From assembly GCA_934631995.1 (NCBI GenBank), contig CAKTYF010000019.1, forward strand, positions 1-24,275: a DNA stretch of 24,275 bases, in the 5' to 3' direction. Positions 1-7,006 of this stretch are shown here, piece by piece (position 1 is the stretch's first letter; the number at the start of each line of letters is the position of its first letter). The notes under the pieces were generated by a model that did no database searches, was not told the origin of the DNA, and worked only from the letters and a program-made list of their open reading frames with translations. Both the position numbers and the translations under genes were made by a program. The DNA is from an uncultured Eggerthellaceae bacterium. GTDB taxonomy: Bacteria > Actinomycetota > Coriobacteriia > Coriobacteriales > Eggerthellaceae.

Positions 1-63
1 TCCCAATCGATTGCGTATGGGGCAATCTTGAGCCAACGGGACGATGCTGTTAAGACGCGCTAG
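1..63 (+). CDS. Possible C-terminal end of a gene cut by the window edge
   Basis: Frame 1 is open from the first base and ends at a TAG at 61-63. It gives about 20 residues ending in QRDDAVKTR. The piece is too short to assign to a family, and no known motif is visible. It could equally be a chance open stretch. No start is visible because the gene would begin outside the window. Confidence 0.2.
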   Translation, partial: SQSIAYGAILSQRDDAVKTR

Positions 64-251
64 CTTTGACGCTCACGAAGGAACGCTCGCGTAGGGGAAG
101 CGATGGCAATCCCATAACGGTCATTCCCCGTGGCTTCTTCCATATCGACTGGTCGTTGGATGCAATCCCAGATCCGTTTTTGAGCAGCGAGACGACCGCC
201 ATGCTCGCCGAAAGATTCTTCTTGTCAGAAGGTGCGCGCATCCAGCCGTAG
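54..251 (+). CDS. Unassigned short open frame, possible gene remnant
   Basis: Frame 3 is open from just after a TAA at 51-53 to the TAG at 249-251. It encodes a peptide containing NPITVIPRGFFHIDWSL and ending GARIQP. No clear ribosome binding site precedes the TTG at 66-68, which is the first usable start. The opposite strand is also open for 63 codons over almost the same stretch (50-241), so coding on either strand is unproven. It may be a degraded gene fragment. I do not recognise a family. Confidence 0.2.
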   Translation, partial: DALALTLTKERSRRGSDGNPITVIPRGFFHIDWSLDAIPDPFLSSETTAMLAERFFLSEGARIQP

Positions 252-418
252 CAACGAAATGCGAAGCCAGGACGGCCGACATAGACGGGCGATGACGCGG
301 CGGACCCGCCTGCGGTCCGCGCCAGCCCGAGGCCGTCAACCCGCGAATATTAAACTGCGAATACGAGCGTCGGTTCGATGACACAACCTGTCGGAAGAAA
401 TCATCGGGTGATGATGGA

Positions 419-457
419 AAGGCCCAAGTCGGGAAAGATTTTCCTGGCTTGGGCCTT
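419..457. repeat. Long inverted repeat (about 18-bp stem, 3-nt loop)
   Basis: The outer arms aaggcccaag (419-428) and cttgggcctt (448-457) are perfectly complementary. Pairing continues inward through two G-T wobbles to a three-base loop at 437-439. No T-run follows on either strand, so it is not a typical intrinsic terminator. It could be a terminator of another kind, a small-RNA stem or a repeat-element arm. Confidence 0.6.
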
Positions 458-493
458 CATTGCCTCTTGACAATGTTCTACTCATATTAAATG

Positions 494-513
494 GAAGGGG
501 GATTACCCCCTTC
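494..513. repeat. Perfect hairpin, 8-bp stem with ATTA loop
   Basis: The arms gaaggggg (494-501) and cccccttc (506-513) flank the loop ATTA. It lies about 20 bases after the TTGACA hexamer at 467-472. There is no clear T-tract. Function unknown. Confidence 0.5.
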
Positions 514-548
514 TTAAGTATAGGCACCATGTTATTGCGGCTTCACCA

Positions 549-566
549 AAGCGAACCTCTTCGCTT
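549..566. repeat. Small hairpin, 7-bp stem
   Basis: The arms aagcgaa (549-555) and ttcgctt (560-566) flank the loop CCTC. It belongs to the cluster of foldbacks between 419 and 681. Function unknown. Confidence 0.4.
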
Positions 567-621
567 CGGTTTGATTGCCGCCCGTCTTGCGACGAAACGA
601 ACGTCAAGAGCAGTGAACAAA

Positions 622-634
622 GGCGCGAAGCGCC
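622..634. repeat. Small hairpin, 5-bp stem with GAA loop
   Basis: The arms ggcgc (622-626) and gcgcc (630-634) flank GAA. It lies directly beside the 17-bp foldback at 637-673, and its right arm can alternatively pair with the GCGC at 678-681. Confidence 0.35.
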
Positions 635-636
635 GC

Positions 637-673
637 AATCACCACCACTTGCTAACAGCAAGTGGTGGTGATT
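637..673. repeat. Perfect 17-bp inverted repeat with 3-nt loop
   Basis: The arms aatcaccaccacttgct (637-653) and agcaagtggtggtgatt (657-673) pair without mismatch around the loop AAC. GCGC at 630-633 can also pair with GCGC at 678-681 as an outer helix. No T-run follows on either strand. The perfection of the stem suggests a maintained function or a recent origin, for example a mobile-element end or small-RNA terminator. This is inference. Confidence 0.7.
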
Positions 674-821
674 ATGTGCGCAACCTTAACGGAAATCGAG
701 GAGCAAGGAACTCGAAAACGACCTAGTAAATACGGACTCTCTATGAGCCGTTGAGCAAAATTTAGGAAAATTAGACCAAATCTCGATCAAAGCCCAAAAA
801 ATAGCCCCAAAACACAAATAA

Positions 822-851
822 GCAGGTCAGACCTTTGTGTGCCTGACCTGC
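822..851 (-). terminator. Intrinsic terminator of tRNA-fMet
   Basis: The arms gcaggtcag (822-830) and ctgacctgc (843-851) form a 9-bp stem with a 12-nt loop. It begins about 10 bases after the tRNA 3' end on the minus strand. The sequence that follows is T-rich but interrupted (ttatttgtgtttt). Confidence 0.7.
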
Positions 852-860
852 GAAAATTTA

Positions 861-937
<77 letters not shown>

Positions 938-965
938 ATTTACGTGCACCTCTGTGTGTCTAATT

Positions 966-995
966 ATTATAGACGCACTCTATATATAAACGCAA
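966..995 (-). promoter_or_regulatory. Promoter of tRNA-fMet
   Basis: On the minus strand a TTGCGT -35 (990-995) and a consensus TATAAT -10 (966-971) are separated by 18 bases. The -10 lies 28 bases upstream of the mature tRNA 5' end, giving a short leader. The surrounding stretch is AT-rich, unlike its neighbours. Confidence 0.75.
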
Positions 996-1175
996 GAACT
1001 TTTTTCAACTTTTTATGCGACATCAAACGCCCTTGCAGCAAGAGATCGCGCTATCACGAGCTGAAAACGCGCTGTCCACGCGCAGGCGCCGCATCGCATA
1101 CAAGAGCGTCCCCCGCGGCGCAATCGGGAGCCCGCATCCCCACCAAGCGCCGCCGCAACGCCAAAACGCACGCCA

Positions 1176-1213
1176 ATCGCAGCACTCTCGCGACATCGCA
1201 GCACTCTCGCGAC
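1176..1213. repeat. Tandem duplication of a 19-bp unit
   Basis: The unit atcgcagcactctcgcgac occurs twice, head to tail and identical, at 1176-1194 and 1195-1213. It lies about 30 bp downstream of the proS stop codon. It is probably a simple duplication. Confidence 0.8.
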
Positions 1214-1241
1214 CAAAGCAACACCACCGCAACCTCGGAAA

Positions 1242-2987
1242 CTACTTCAGCATCTCGTAATCAACCGAGGAATCATCCCAGTTGATAGCCGAGCGCAACG
1301 CTGCGAACTTCTGCTCCAACGCATCCAGCGGCACGTCAAACTTCTCGTCCGTCTTACGCACCTTCACCTCAACGTTGCCAGCATCAAGCCCGCGCTTGCC
1401 CACCGTGATCTGAAGCGGCCAGCCAATCAAATCGGCATCGGCAAACTTCACGCCCGGACGCTCCTTGCGATCGTCAATGACCACTTCCCAGCCCTGACGT
1501 GCAAGTTTCGCAGCAATATCCTCCGCCGCAGGCTGCACAATCTCGTCCTTCACCGCCAGCGGCACCACGCAAACCTGCGCCGGAGCAATTGCCAGCGGCC
1601 ACACAATGCCTGCATCGTCATGACACTGCTCCACTGCCGCTGCCAGCGTGCGCGAAACGCCCACGCCATAGCAGCCCATGATGAACGGCTTCTCCTTGCC
1701 GTTCTCGTCCATGAACGTCGCACCCATGGCCTCGGAGTACTTCGTGCCCAGCTTGAAGATCTGACCAGCCTCAATGCCGCGCGCACTCTTCAATGGCTTA
1801 CCGCATACGGGGCACGCGTCGCCTTCCTTGACCACGCACAAGTCGCCCCAGCAATCCACCTGGAAATCTTCGCCTGGCTTTGCGCCCGCAAAATGGAAAC
1901 CTTCCTCGTTGGCGCCCACGAACCAGCGTTCAACGTTGCGCAGGCACTCATCGGCCGCCACTTTCACGCCGTCAGGCAGGCCAACGGGGCCCATCGAGCC
2001 CTTCACCAGGCCATATTCCAGCATCTCCTCGTCACTTAGCGGGCGGAATCCCGGAATAAGCTGGGCAGCCTTGATCTCGTTTACCTCGTAGGCGCCCGGC
2101 ACGAACAGCACCCAAACGGTGCCCTCTTCATCAATGCCGCTAAACGCCTTCATCAGCGCCATTTCGCTGCAATCCAAGAACGCGGAAAGCTCGGCAATCG
2201 TGTGCACACCCGGCGTAGTAAGCTTCGTCAGCTGGTCGCACGCGTACTGCTCCGCCACCGGGCTGCACGCGCCAATCTCGGCGTCGGCCGCGTATCCGCA
2301 ATCGCAATACACCAGCTCGCACTCGCCCGTTTCCGCCAGAACCATGAACTCCTCGGAGCCACTACCGCCAATCTGGCCGCTGTCTGCCTGCACAATGCGG
2401 TAATCGAAGCCCATACGGCTGAACATGTTGCTGTACGCATCGCGCATCTGCGAATAGCTGGCATTCAAGCCCTCTTGATCGGCGTCAAAGCTGTACGCAT
2501 CCTTCATAATGAACTCGCGGCCACGCAGCAAACCGAAACGAGGACGACGCTCATCGCGGAATTTCAGCTGAATCTGATACAGGTTCTTCGGCAGGTCCTT
2601 ATAGCTGCGAAGCTCGTTTTTCACCAGGTCAGTGACTACTTCTTCATGCGTCGGACCCAGGCAATACTGCACATCATGACGGTCGGTAAAGCGAAGCATC
2701 TCCGCGCCGTACGCATCCCAACGCCCGCTTTCGCGCCACAGCTCGGCGTTCTGCACAAACGGCATAAGAAGCTCCTGGCCGCCGTGCGAGTCCATTTCTT
2801 CGCGCACGATGTTCTCAACCTTGCGCAAAACGCGCGTGCCCAACGGCATGAACGTATACATGCCCGCTGCTTCTTTGCGCAGCATGCCCGCGCGCGTCAG
2901 CAACTTCGCGCTGGCAATGTCAGCGTCACTCGGATCTTCCTTGAGCGTGGGCGCGTACACCTGGCTCATTTTCAAAATAGCGCTCAT
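1242..2987 (-). CDS. proS: Prolyl-tRNA synthetase
   Basis: This class II aminoacyl-tRNA synthetase charges tRNA-Pro in the cytoplasm. At 581 residues it has the usual length of the bacterial long form. In order it shows motif 1 near residues 42-56, the substrate-site GPTHEE (111-116), motif 2 RDERRPRFG (144-152) and GGSGSEEF (207-214). An inserted editing (INS) domain follows at roughly 225-400, then motif 3 with MGCYGVGVSR near 440 and a C-terminal anticodon-binding domain. The ATG start overlaps the ispG stop as ATGA, which indicates translational coupling. An internal ATG six codons later (MSQVYAPT) fits the family N-terminus but has a weaker ribosome site. It is the last gene of the cluster. 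Confidence 0.97.
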   Translation of the reverse strand: MSAILKMSQVYAPTLKEDPSDADIASAKLLTRAGMLRKEAAGMYTFMPLGTRVLRKVENIVREEMDSHGGQELLMPFVQNAELWRESGRWDAYGAEMLRFTDRHDVQYCLGPTHEEVVTDLVKNELRSYKDLPKNLYQIQLKFRDERRPRFGLLRGREFIMKDAYSFDADQEGLNASYSQMRDAYSNMFSRMGFDYRIVQADSGQIGGSGSEEFMVLAETGECELVYCDCGYAADAEIGACSPVAEQYACDQLTKLTTPGVHTIAELSAFLDCSEMALMKAFSGIDEEGTVWVLFVPGAYEVNEIKAAQLIPGFRPLSDEEMLEYGLVKGSMGPVGLPDGVKVAADECLRNVERWFVGANEEGFHFAGAKPGEDFQVDCWGDLCVVKEGDACPVCGKPLKSARGIEAGQIFKLGTKYSEAMGATFMDENGKEKPFIMGCYGVGVSRTLAAAVEQCHDDAGIVWPLAIAPAQVCVVPLAVKDEIVQPAAEDIAAKLARQGWEVVIDDRKERPGVKFADADLIGWPLQITVGKRGLDAGNVEVKVRKTDEKFDVPLDALEQKFAALRSAINWDDSSVDYEMLK

Positions 2988-4066
2988 AGTTTCGCAATCT
3001 CCTCCATAAGTGCGTCCAAAATTTCGTCTTCGCTTACTTTACGCAACATTTCGCCTTGAGAAAAGACTATTCCTGTACCGTTTCCGCATGCCACGCCAAT
3101 ATCGGCGTCCGATGCCTCGCCCGGACCGTTCACCACGCAGCCCATCACGGCCACTTTCAGCGGATGCTCCACACTAGCAAGGCGCGCCTCCACGGCTTCT
3201 GCCAGCGGAATCAAGTCAACCTGCGTGCGGCCGCACGTGGGGCAGCTGATAAGTTCCACGCCTCTATGCCGCAACCCCAGCGCATTCAGCAGCGCCCAGC
3301 ACGCGCGCACTTCTTGAGTGGGGTCATCGGTCAGAGAGATGCGAAGCGTGTCGCCAATTCCCTGTTCCAGCAGAATTCCCAGGCCAGCGGCACTTTTTAT
3401 GATGCCCTGAAACAGCGTGCCCGCCTCGGTAACGCCAATATGAAGCGGCGTTTGCGGAATGCGCTCGGACAACAGCCGATACGTTTCAATGGTAGCAACA
3501 ACATCATGCGCCTTTGCGGACACTACTACATCGTGAAAATCGCGGCTCTCAAAATATGCCGCGTAATCGGCTGCGCTTTGCGCCAATTTCTGGGGAAGCG
3601 TCAGGTCATCGCGCGCAGCCAGCTCCTTGTCAAGCGACCCCGCGTTCACGCCCACGCGAATGGGAATGCCCGCTTCGCACGCCGCTTCAATCACTTCGTT
3701 GGTTTTCTCGAAGCCGCCAATGTTTCCCGGATTGATACGCAGCTTCGCCGCGCCGCGTTGAGCTGCACCGATGGCGATTCGTGCATCAAAATGAATGTCC
3801 GCGACCACAGGAAGGGGGCTTTCCGCGCACACTTCCTCGAACGCATCTAGGCAATCAAGCCGCGGAACCGCCATGCGCACCACTTCGCAACCCGCCGCGG
3901 CAAGTCGCTCGATTTGCGCCAAATTCGCGGCTGCATCTTCGGCGGGGGCATTCAGCATGGACTGCACCACCACGGGAGCGCCGCCGCCCAACGGCACTGC
4001 GCGTCCCGCCGCGCGAAACGCTGCGTTGCCTACCAGCACCTGATGCGTTTTCTCATTCGGTTTCAT
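2984..4066 (-). CDS. ispG: 4-hydroxy-3-methylbut-2-enyl diphosphate synthase
   Basis: IspG (GcpE) is the [4Fe-4S] enzyme that converts MEcPP to HMBPP in the MEP isoprenoid pathway. The 360-residue protein has an N-terminal TIM-barrel-type region with VVADIHFD (87-94) and KLRINPGN (108-115). The cluster ligands are Cys275 and Cys278 in SCPTCGRTQVD and Cys310 in MGCVVNGPGE, with the conserved glutamate at 317. The ATG at 4066 is chosen because AAAGGAG sits five bases before it. The frame stays open upstream to 4369, but that extension runs through an inverted repeat and lacks family features. It is coupled to proS by a 4-bp overlap, and dxr of the same pathway lies further upstream. Confidence 0.97.
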   Translation of the reverse strand: MKPNEKTHQVLVGNAAFRAAGRAVPLGGGAPVVVQSMLNAPAEDAAANLAQIERLAAAGCEVVRMAVPRLDCLDAFEEVCAESPLPVVADIHFDARIAIGAAQRGAAKLRINPGNIGGFEKTNEVIEAACEAGIPIRVGVNAGSLDKELAARDDLTLPQKLAQSAADYAAYFESRDFHDVVVSAKAHDVVATIETYRLLSERIPQTPLHIGVTEAGTLFQGIIKSAAGLGILLEQGIGDTLRISLTDDPTQEVRACWALLNALGLRHRGVELISCPTCGRTQVDLIPLAEAVEARLASVEHPLKVAVMGCVVNGPGEASDADIGVACGNGTGIVFSQGEMLRKVSEDEILDALMEEIAKL

Positions 4067-4168
4067 GGCGCTCCTTTCCGTTCGCGCGTCTTCCCATGTC
4101 AACAGGTCCATCGGCTGCAGACCGCCAGCGAGCTCTCGTCGTACCGCGACGACCGCCAGCCCCTTCCT

Positions 4169-4200
4169 TTGTTGACAAAAGGTGGGGTAATTTGTCAACA
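4169..4200. repeat. 32-nt inverted-repeat element, copy 1
   Basis: The arms tgttgacaaa (4170-4179) and tttgtcaaca (4191-4200) pair perfectly over 10 bp around an 11-nt loop. The element ends two bases from the stop codon of the symporter gene. An identical 32-nt copy, including the loop, occurs at 18497-18528. No T-run follows on the minus strand. Confidence 0.85.
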
Positions 4201-4202
4201 AA

Positions 4203-5618
4203 TCAGAGGTCGAGGCGTTGCGGTATGGGGTCGGTGCATTCTTCGTCGATGTTTCCATCATACACGTAATGCTGCGTTTCTTTGCCCACAGTTCCCGCAA
4301 CAAGAAATACCAAGATAATATTCGGCAGCGCCATAAGCGCATTGGTGATATCGGTGGCCGTCCACGCAATGTCGCCCACGCCCATGCCGCCCAGGAAGCC
4401 CATCAGCAGGTACAGCACAATATAGCACGGCACCCACTTGTGTCCGAACAAATACGTAACCACGCGATCACCGTAATAGCTCCAGCCGATAATCGTGGAA
4501 TAAGCGAAGCACAGAATGCCCAGCATAAGCACGGGTTTGCCCACATACGGAATGGTGCCGAACACCTCGTTTGCCAACGTGGTGCCATCCACCACCGCGC
4601 CCGATGCCATAATCTCTGGATGCGCCACCAGTGTGCTTACCATGACCAGGGCGCTCAGCAGACAAATGACCACCGTGCACCAAAATGCGCCTGTCATAGC
4701 CACCAACGCCTGGCGAGCCGGATTCTTGGAAGCCGCCGCCGCGGAAACAATGGGCGCCGTGCCCAAACCGCTTTCGTTGGAGAACAAACCGCGCGCGCAG
4801 CCAAACTGCAGCGCCGTAACAATACCGCTGCCAACGGCACCGACAAATGCAGCGCGAGGCGTGAATGCGCACTCAAAGATAAGGGAAATCGTCTCGCCTA
4901 GAAACGACGCATTCGTTATCAAGATGTACAAGCAGCCCAGAATGTAAGCGCCGCCCATAAACGGCACAAGTTTCGTGCAAATGCCGGAAATGTTCTTCAG
5001 GCCGCCCACCACAATCAGCGCAGCGGATCCAATGATCACAAACGTCACCACAGCTTTAGAAACATCGAAGTTCGCAGAGATTACGCTGGTCATCGCGCTG
5101 GTTTGCACCGCAGATCCAATACCGAAAATCGTAAAGCACGCAAAAACGCTGAACCAGATAGCGGCGAATTTCGCCCACCAAGGAACGCTGCCATCGGGGC
5201 GTTTGAAACGCTGCTCCCACACATGCATGGCGCCGCCCATCATCTCGCCCTTCGAGTCCATGGTGCGATGCTTCATGGAAATGAACACTTCCGTGTATTT
5301 TGTGGCCATGCCCAAAACGCCCGTGAGCCACATCCACAAAACGGCGCCTGGGCCGCCCGATAAAACCGCGGTGGCAACGCCCACAATAGAACCGGTTCCC
5401 AACGTAGAAGCAAGCGAAGTCACCATCGCGCCAAAGTTGGTGATATCGCCTTTTGCCTGATCATCGGAAGAAATAGAAAGCTTTAGAGCAAGCGGTAACT
5501 TCCGTTGAATGCCTTTTGTGCGAATAGTGGTATACACATGGCACACCAGCAAAAGCACGATCATCGGCAGACCCCACACAAAGGCATCCACCGCGTCCAA
5601 AGCGGATATAAAATCCAT
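4203..5618 (-). CDS. Alanine/glycine:cation symporter (AGCS family)
   Basis: This inner-membrane secondary transporter is likely to import alanine or glycine with Na+ or H+. The 471-residue protein is hydrophobic throughout, with about ten to eleven membrane segments. It carries the AGCS hallmark RGLFSNESGLGTAPI near the middle and a preceding SLASTLGTGSIVGVATAV segment. The ATG start has GAGAGG eight bases upstream. It sits between the M50 protease and ispG genes with a 170-bp leader, so it probably has its own promoter. Its stop is followed at once by the 32-nt inverted repeat. The substrate is not determined by sequence. It is an unexpected neighbour in an isoprenoid/lipid gene cluster. 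Confidence 0.93.
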   Translation of the reverse strand: MDFISALDAVDAFVWGLPMIVLLLVCHVYTTIRTKGIQRKLPLALKLSISSDDQAKGDITNFGAMVTSLASTLGTGSIVGVATAVLSGGPGAVLWMWLTGVLGMATKYTEVFISMKHRTMDSKGEMMGGAMHVWEQRFKRPDGSVPWWAKFAAIWFSVFACFTIFGIGSAVQTSAMTSVISANFDVSKAVVTFVIIGSAALIVVGGLKNISGICTKLVPFMGGAYILGCLYILITNASFLGETISLIFECAFTPRAAFVGAVGSGIVTALQFGCARGLFSNESGLGTAPIVSAAAASKNPARQALVAMTGAFWCTVVICLLSALVMVSTLVAHPEIMASGAVVDGTTLANEVFGTIPYVGKPVLMLGILCFAYSTIIGWSYYGDRVVTYLFGHKWVPCYIVLYLLMGFLGGMGVGDIAWTATDITNALMALPNIILVFLVAGTVGKETQHYVYDGNIDEECTDPIPQRLDL

Positions 5619-5790
5619 CTATAAGCCTCTCAACTGCGCTTTCTTGCGTTTTTCACGCATGCGCATACAGGGCGCAAATGCACCCTCTAAATTAGTCGAA
5701 CCTGACTATTTTACTCCAGTTTAAGGCTCATCCAGAAAAACACACTAATACATCTGCCCACCGGCAGCTGCATAAAGGAACCATCTGCGT

Positions 5791-6906
5791 TTATTGACTC
5801 CAGAAGCCATCGAAAATGCGCATGACATCTTGACCAATCATCACCACGCACAGCACCAGAATAAAGCACATACCCACTGACGTGATAACGTTCAGCGCGC
5901 GCTCGGATGCAAGACGGTGCGTGATGCGCTGGTAGATTTCAATAACGAAGCGGCCACCATCAAGCGGCGTGATGGGAAGCAGATTCATCAAACCCAACGA
6001 AACAGAAATCATGCCAGTGAACAGCAGAAACGTTTCAAATCCTTGCTCGGCAGCTGTTTTGGAGATAATCGCAATGCCCACAATCGAGGACGACTGCGAC
6101 ACGGTTTCCGCCGCCGTTGCCGGGTTAAACAAGTTCAAAATAGCCTGTGCAACCATCACAATGTAATTGAATCCCACGGCGATAGACTGCAACGGGTTCA
6201 GCGTACGATGCGTGATTTCGCCCGTATCCGTATTTTGAACGTCAAAGCCTAGAATCGAATACACAACCACGAATGCCAGCACGGCAAAAACCAAGTTCAC
6301 CGCAATGCCAGCCAGCAGAATCACCGAACGCTTCCAAAAAGGAAGAGAGCGATACTGCTGCTTGTACTCATGTTCAAACAGGGCTTTTGCGTCTTCGCAA
6401 GGACGCGGTTGACCTTCTTCGTATGCCGCGGGAACGGGAAGCCCCGCTTTTTCCGCCTTCTTGATTTGCCGACGCGTTGGGCGCACGTCCACCAAACGAT
6501 ACGTGTTGTACTGATCTTTTTTCTTGGGACCCGTCAAGCAGCCCCACTCAACCAGCTCGTCCAGCGCCTTTAACGCTTCATCATCGGAAATGCCGCAATC
6601 ACGCGCAATATCTTCCATTTCCGCTGTTCCGCGCGCATACATGGCGGCAAGCGTCATCTGCAAGTACGGGCTCATGGGGCCAGTTTCCATGCCGCACACA
6701 CGTGCGTAGCCGCCCAACGGAACGCACGTCACGCCAAAACGCGTCTCACCATGACGAATGCTCAAGCTCGGGCCAGGAAAACCAACCATGAACTCGGTTA
6801 CACGTACGCCAAATGCACGCGCCGCCAGGTAATGCCCGCCTTCATGGATGATAACCAGCAACCCAAGAAGAAGCGACACGTATATCAGCATCAGAAGAAT
6901 ATCCAT
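5791..6906 (-). CDS. M50 (site-2-protease family) membrane metalloprotease, atypical architecture
   Basis: This is an intramembrane zinc metalloprotease of the RseP/site-2 protease family, which cleaves membrane-bound regulators or signal-peptide remnants. The 371-residue protein has the zinc motif HEGGH (21-25) in the first membrane segment. PLGGYARVCGM follows at 63-73, and the third ligand region ITPLDGGRF (312-320) lies near the C-terminus. Residues about 77-140 form a helix-rich segment (EMEDIARDCGISDDEALKALDE) resembling a winged helix, followed by a charged linker. The PDZ domain that usually lies between TM2 and TM3 seems absent: only about 25 residues separate them. The ATG at 6906 has AAAGGA nine bases upstream; a GTG at 6924 is less likely. 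The position after dxr is typical for RseP homologues. Confidence 0.9.
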   Translation of the reverse strand: MDILLMLIYVSLLLGLLVIIHEGGHYLAARAFGVRVTEFMVGFPGPSLSIRHGETRFGVTCVPLGGYARVCGMETGPMSPYLQMTLAAMYARGTAEMEDIARDCGISDDEALKALDELVEWGCLTGPKKKDQYNTYRLVDVRPTRRQIKKAEKAGLPVPAAYEEGQPRPCEDAKALFEHEYKQQYRSLPFWKRSVILLAGIAVNLVFAVLAFVVVYSILGFDVQNTDTGEITHRTLNPLQSIAVGFNYIVMVAQAILNLFNPATAAETVSQSSSIVGIAIISKTAAEQGFETFLLFTGMISVSLGLMNLLPITPLDGGRFVIEIYQRITHRLASERALNVITSVGMCFILVLCVVMIGQDVMRIFDGFWSQ

Positions 6907-6923
6907 GCAGAAAAATCCTTTCA

Positions 6924-6950
6924 CCAGGTTTCTATTAGAATTCTACCTGG
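6924..6950. promoter_or_regulatory. Interrupted palindrome upstream of the M50 protease gene
   Basis: The arms ccaggt (6924-6929) and acctgg (6945-6950) flank an AT-rich centre that includes the 10-bp palindrome tagaattcta (6936-6945). It lies just upstream of the ribosome site within the 100-bp dxr-protease gap. It could be an operator or a leader hairpin. No promoter pair is clear. Confidence 0.35.
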
Positions 6951-7006
6951 GGAAACTTTGTAAAGAGCGCAGTCTTGGAAAAATCCAGCGGAACACAACA
7001 AAGCCG

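Larger units (their letters stand above)
252..860. other. Gene-free, hairpin-rich stretch left of tRNA-fMet
   Basis: No open frame here looks like a real protein. The stretch holds several near-perfect inverted repeats, listed separately: 419-457, 494-513, 549-566, 622-634 and 637-673. The part from about 720 to 820 is A-rich with no recognisable element. A TTGACA hexamer at 467-472 has no matching -10 at normal spacing. The density of foldbacks suggests remnants of a mobile or repeat element, or a structured untranslated RNA. No family is recognised. Confidence 0.5.
938..1241. other. Spacer between tRNA-fMet and proS
   Basis: It contains the tRNA promoter (966-995) and a tandem 19-bp duplication (1176-1213). 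Short open frames on both strands look like chance products of GC-rich sequence. No convincing hairpin-plus-T-run terminator for proS is seen. Confidence 0.5.

Noticed and set aside
467..490. TTGACA at 467-472 as a promoter
   Set aside because: No -10-like hexamer occurs at 16-19 bases, and no gene follows downstream on the plus strand.
460..726. An 88-codon plus-strand open frame
   Set aside because: Its sequence is largely the translation of the hairpins at 494-673, and it starts at a TTG without a ribosome site.
1013..1232. Short Arg/Ala-rich open frames on the minus strand between proS and tRNA-fMet
   Set aside because: Two frames are open at once in GC-rich sequence and include the tandem duplication. 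Neither has a convincing ribosome site or motif.
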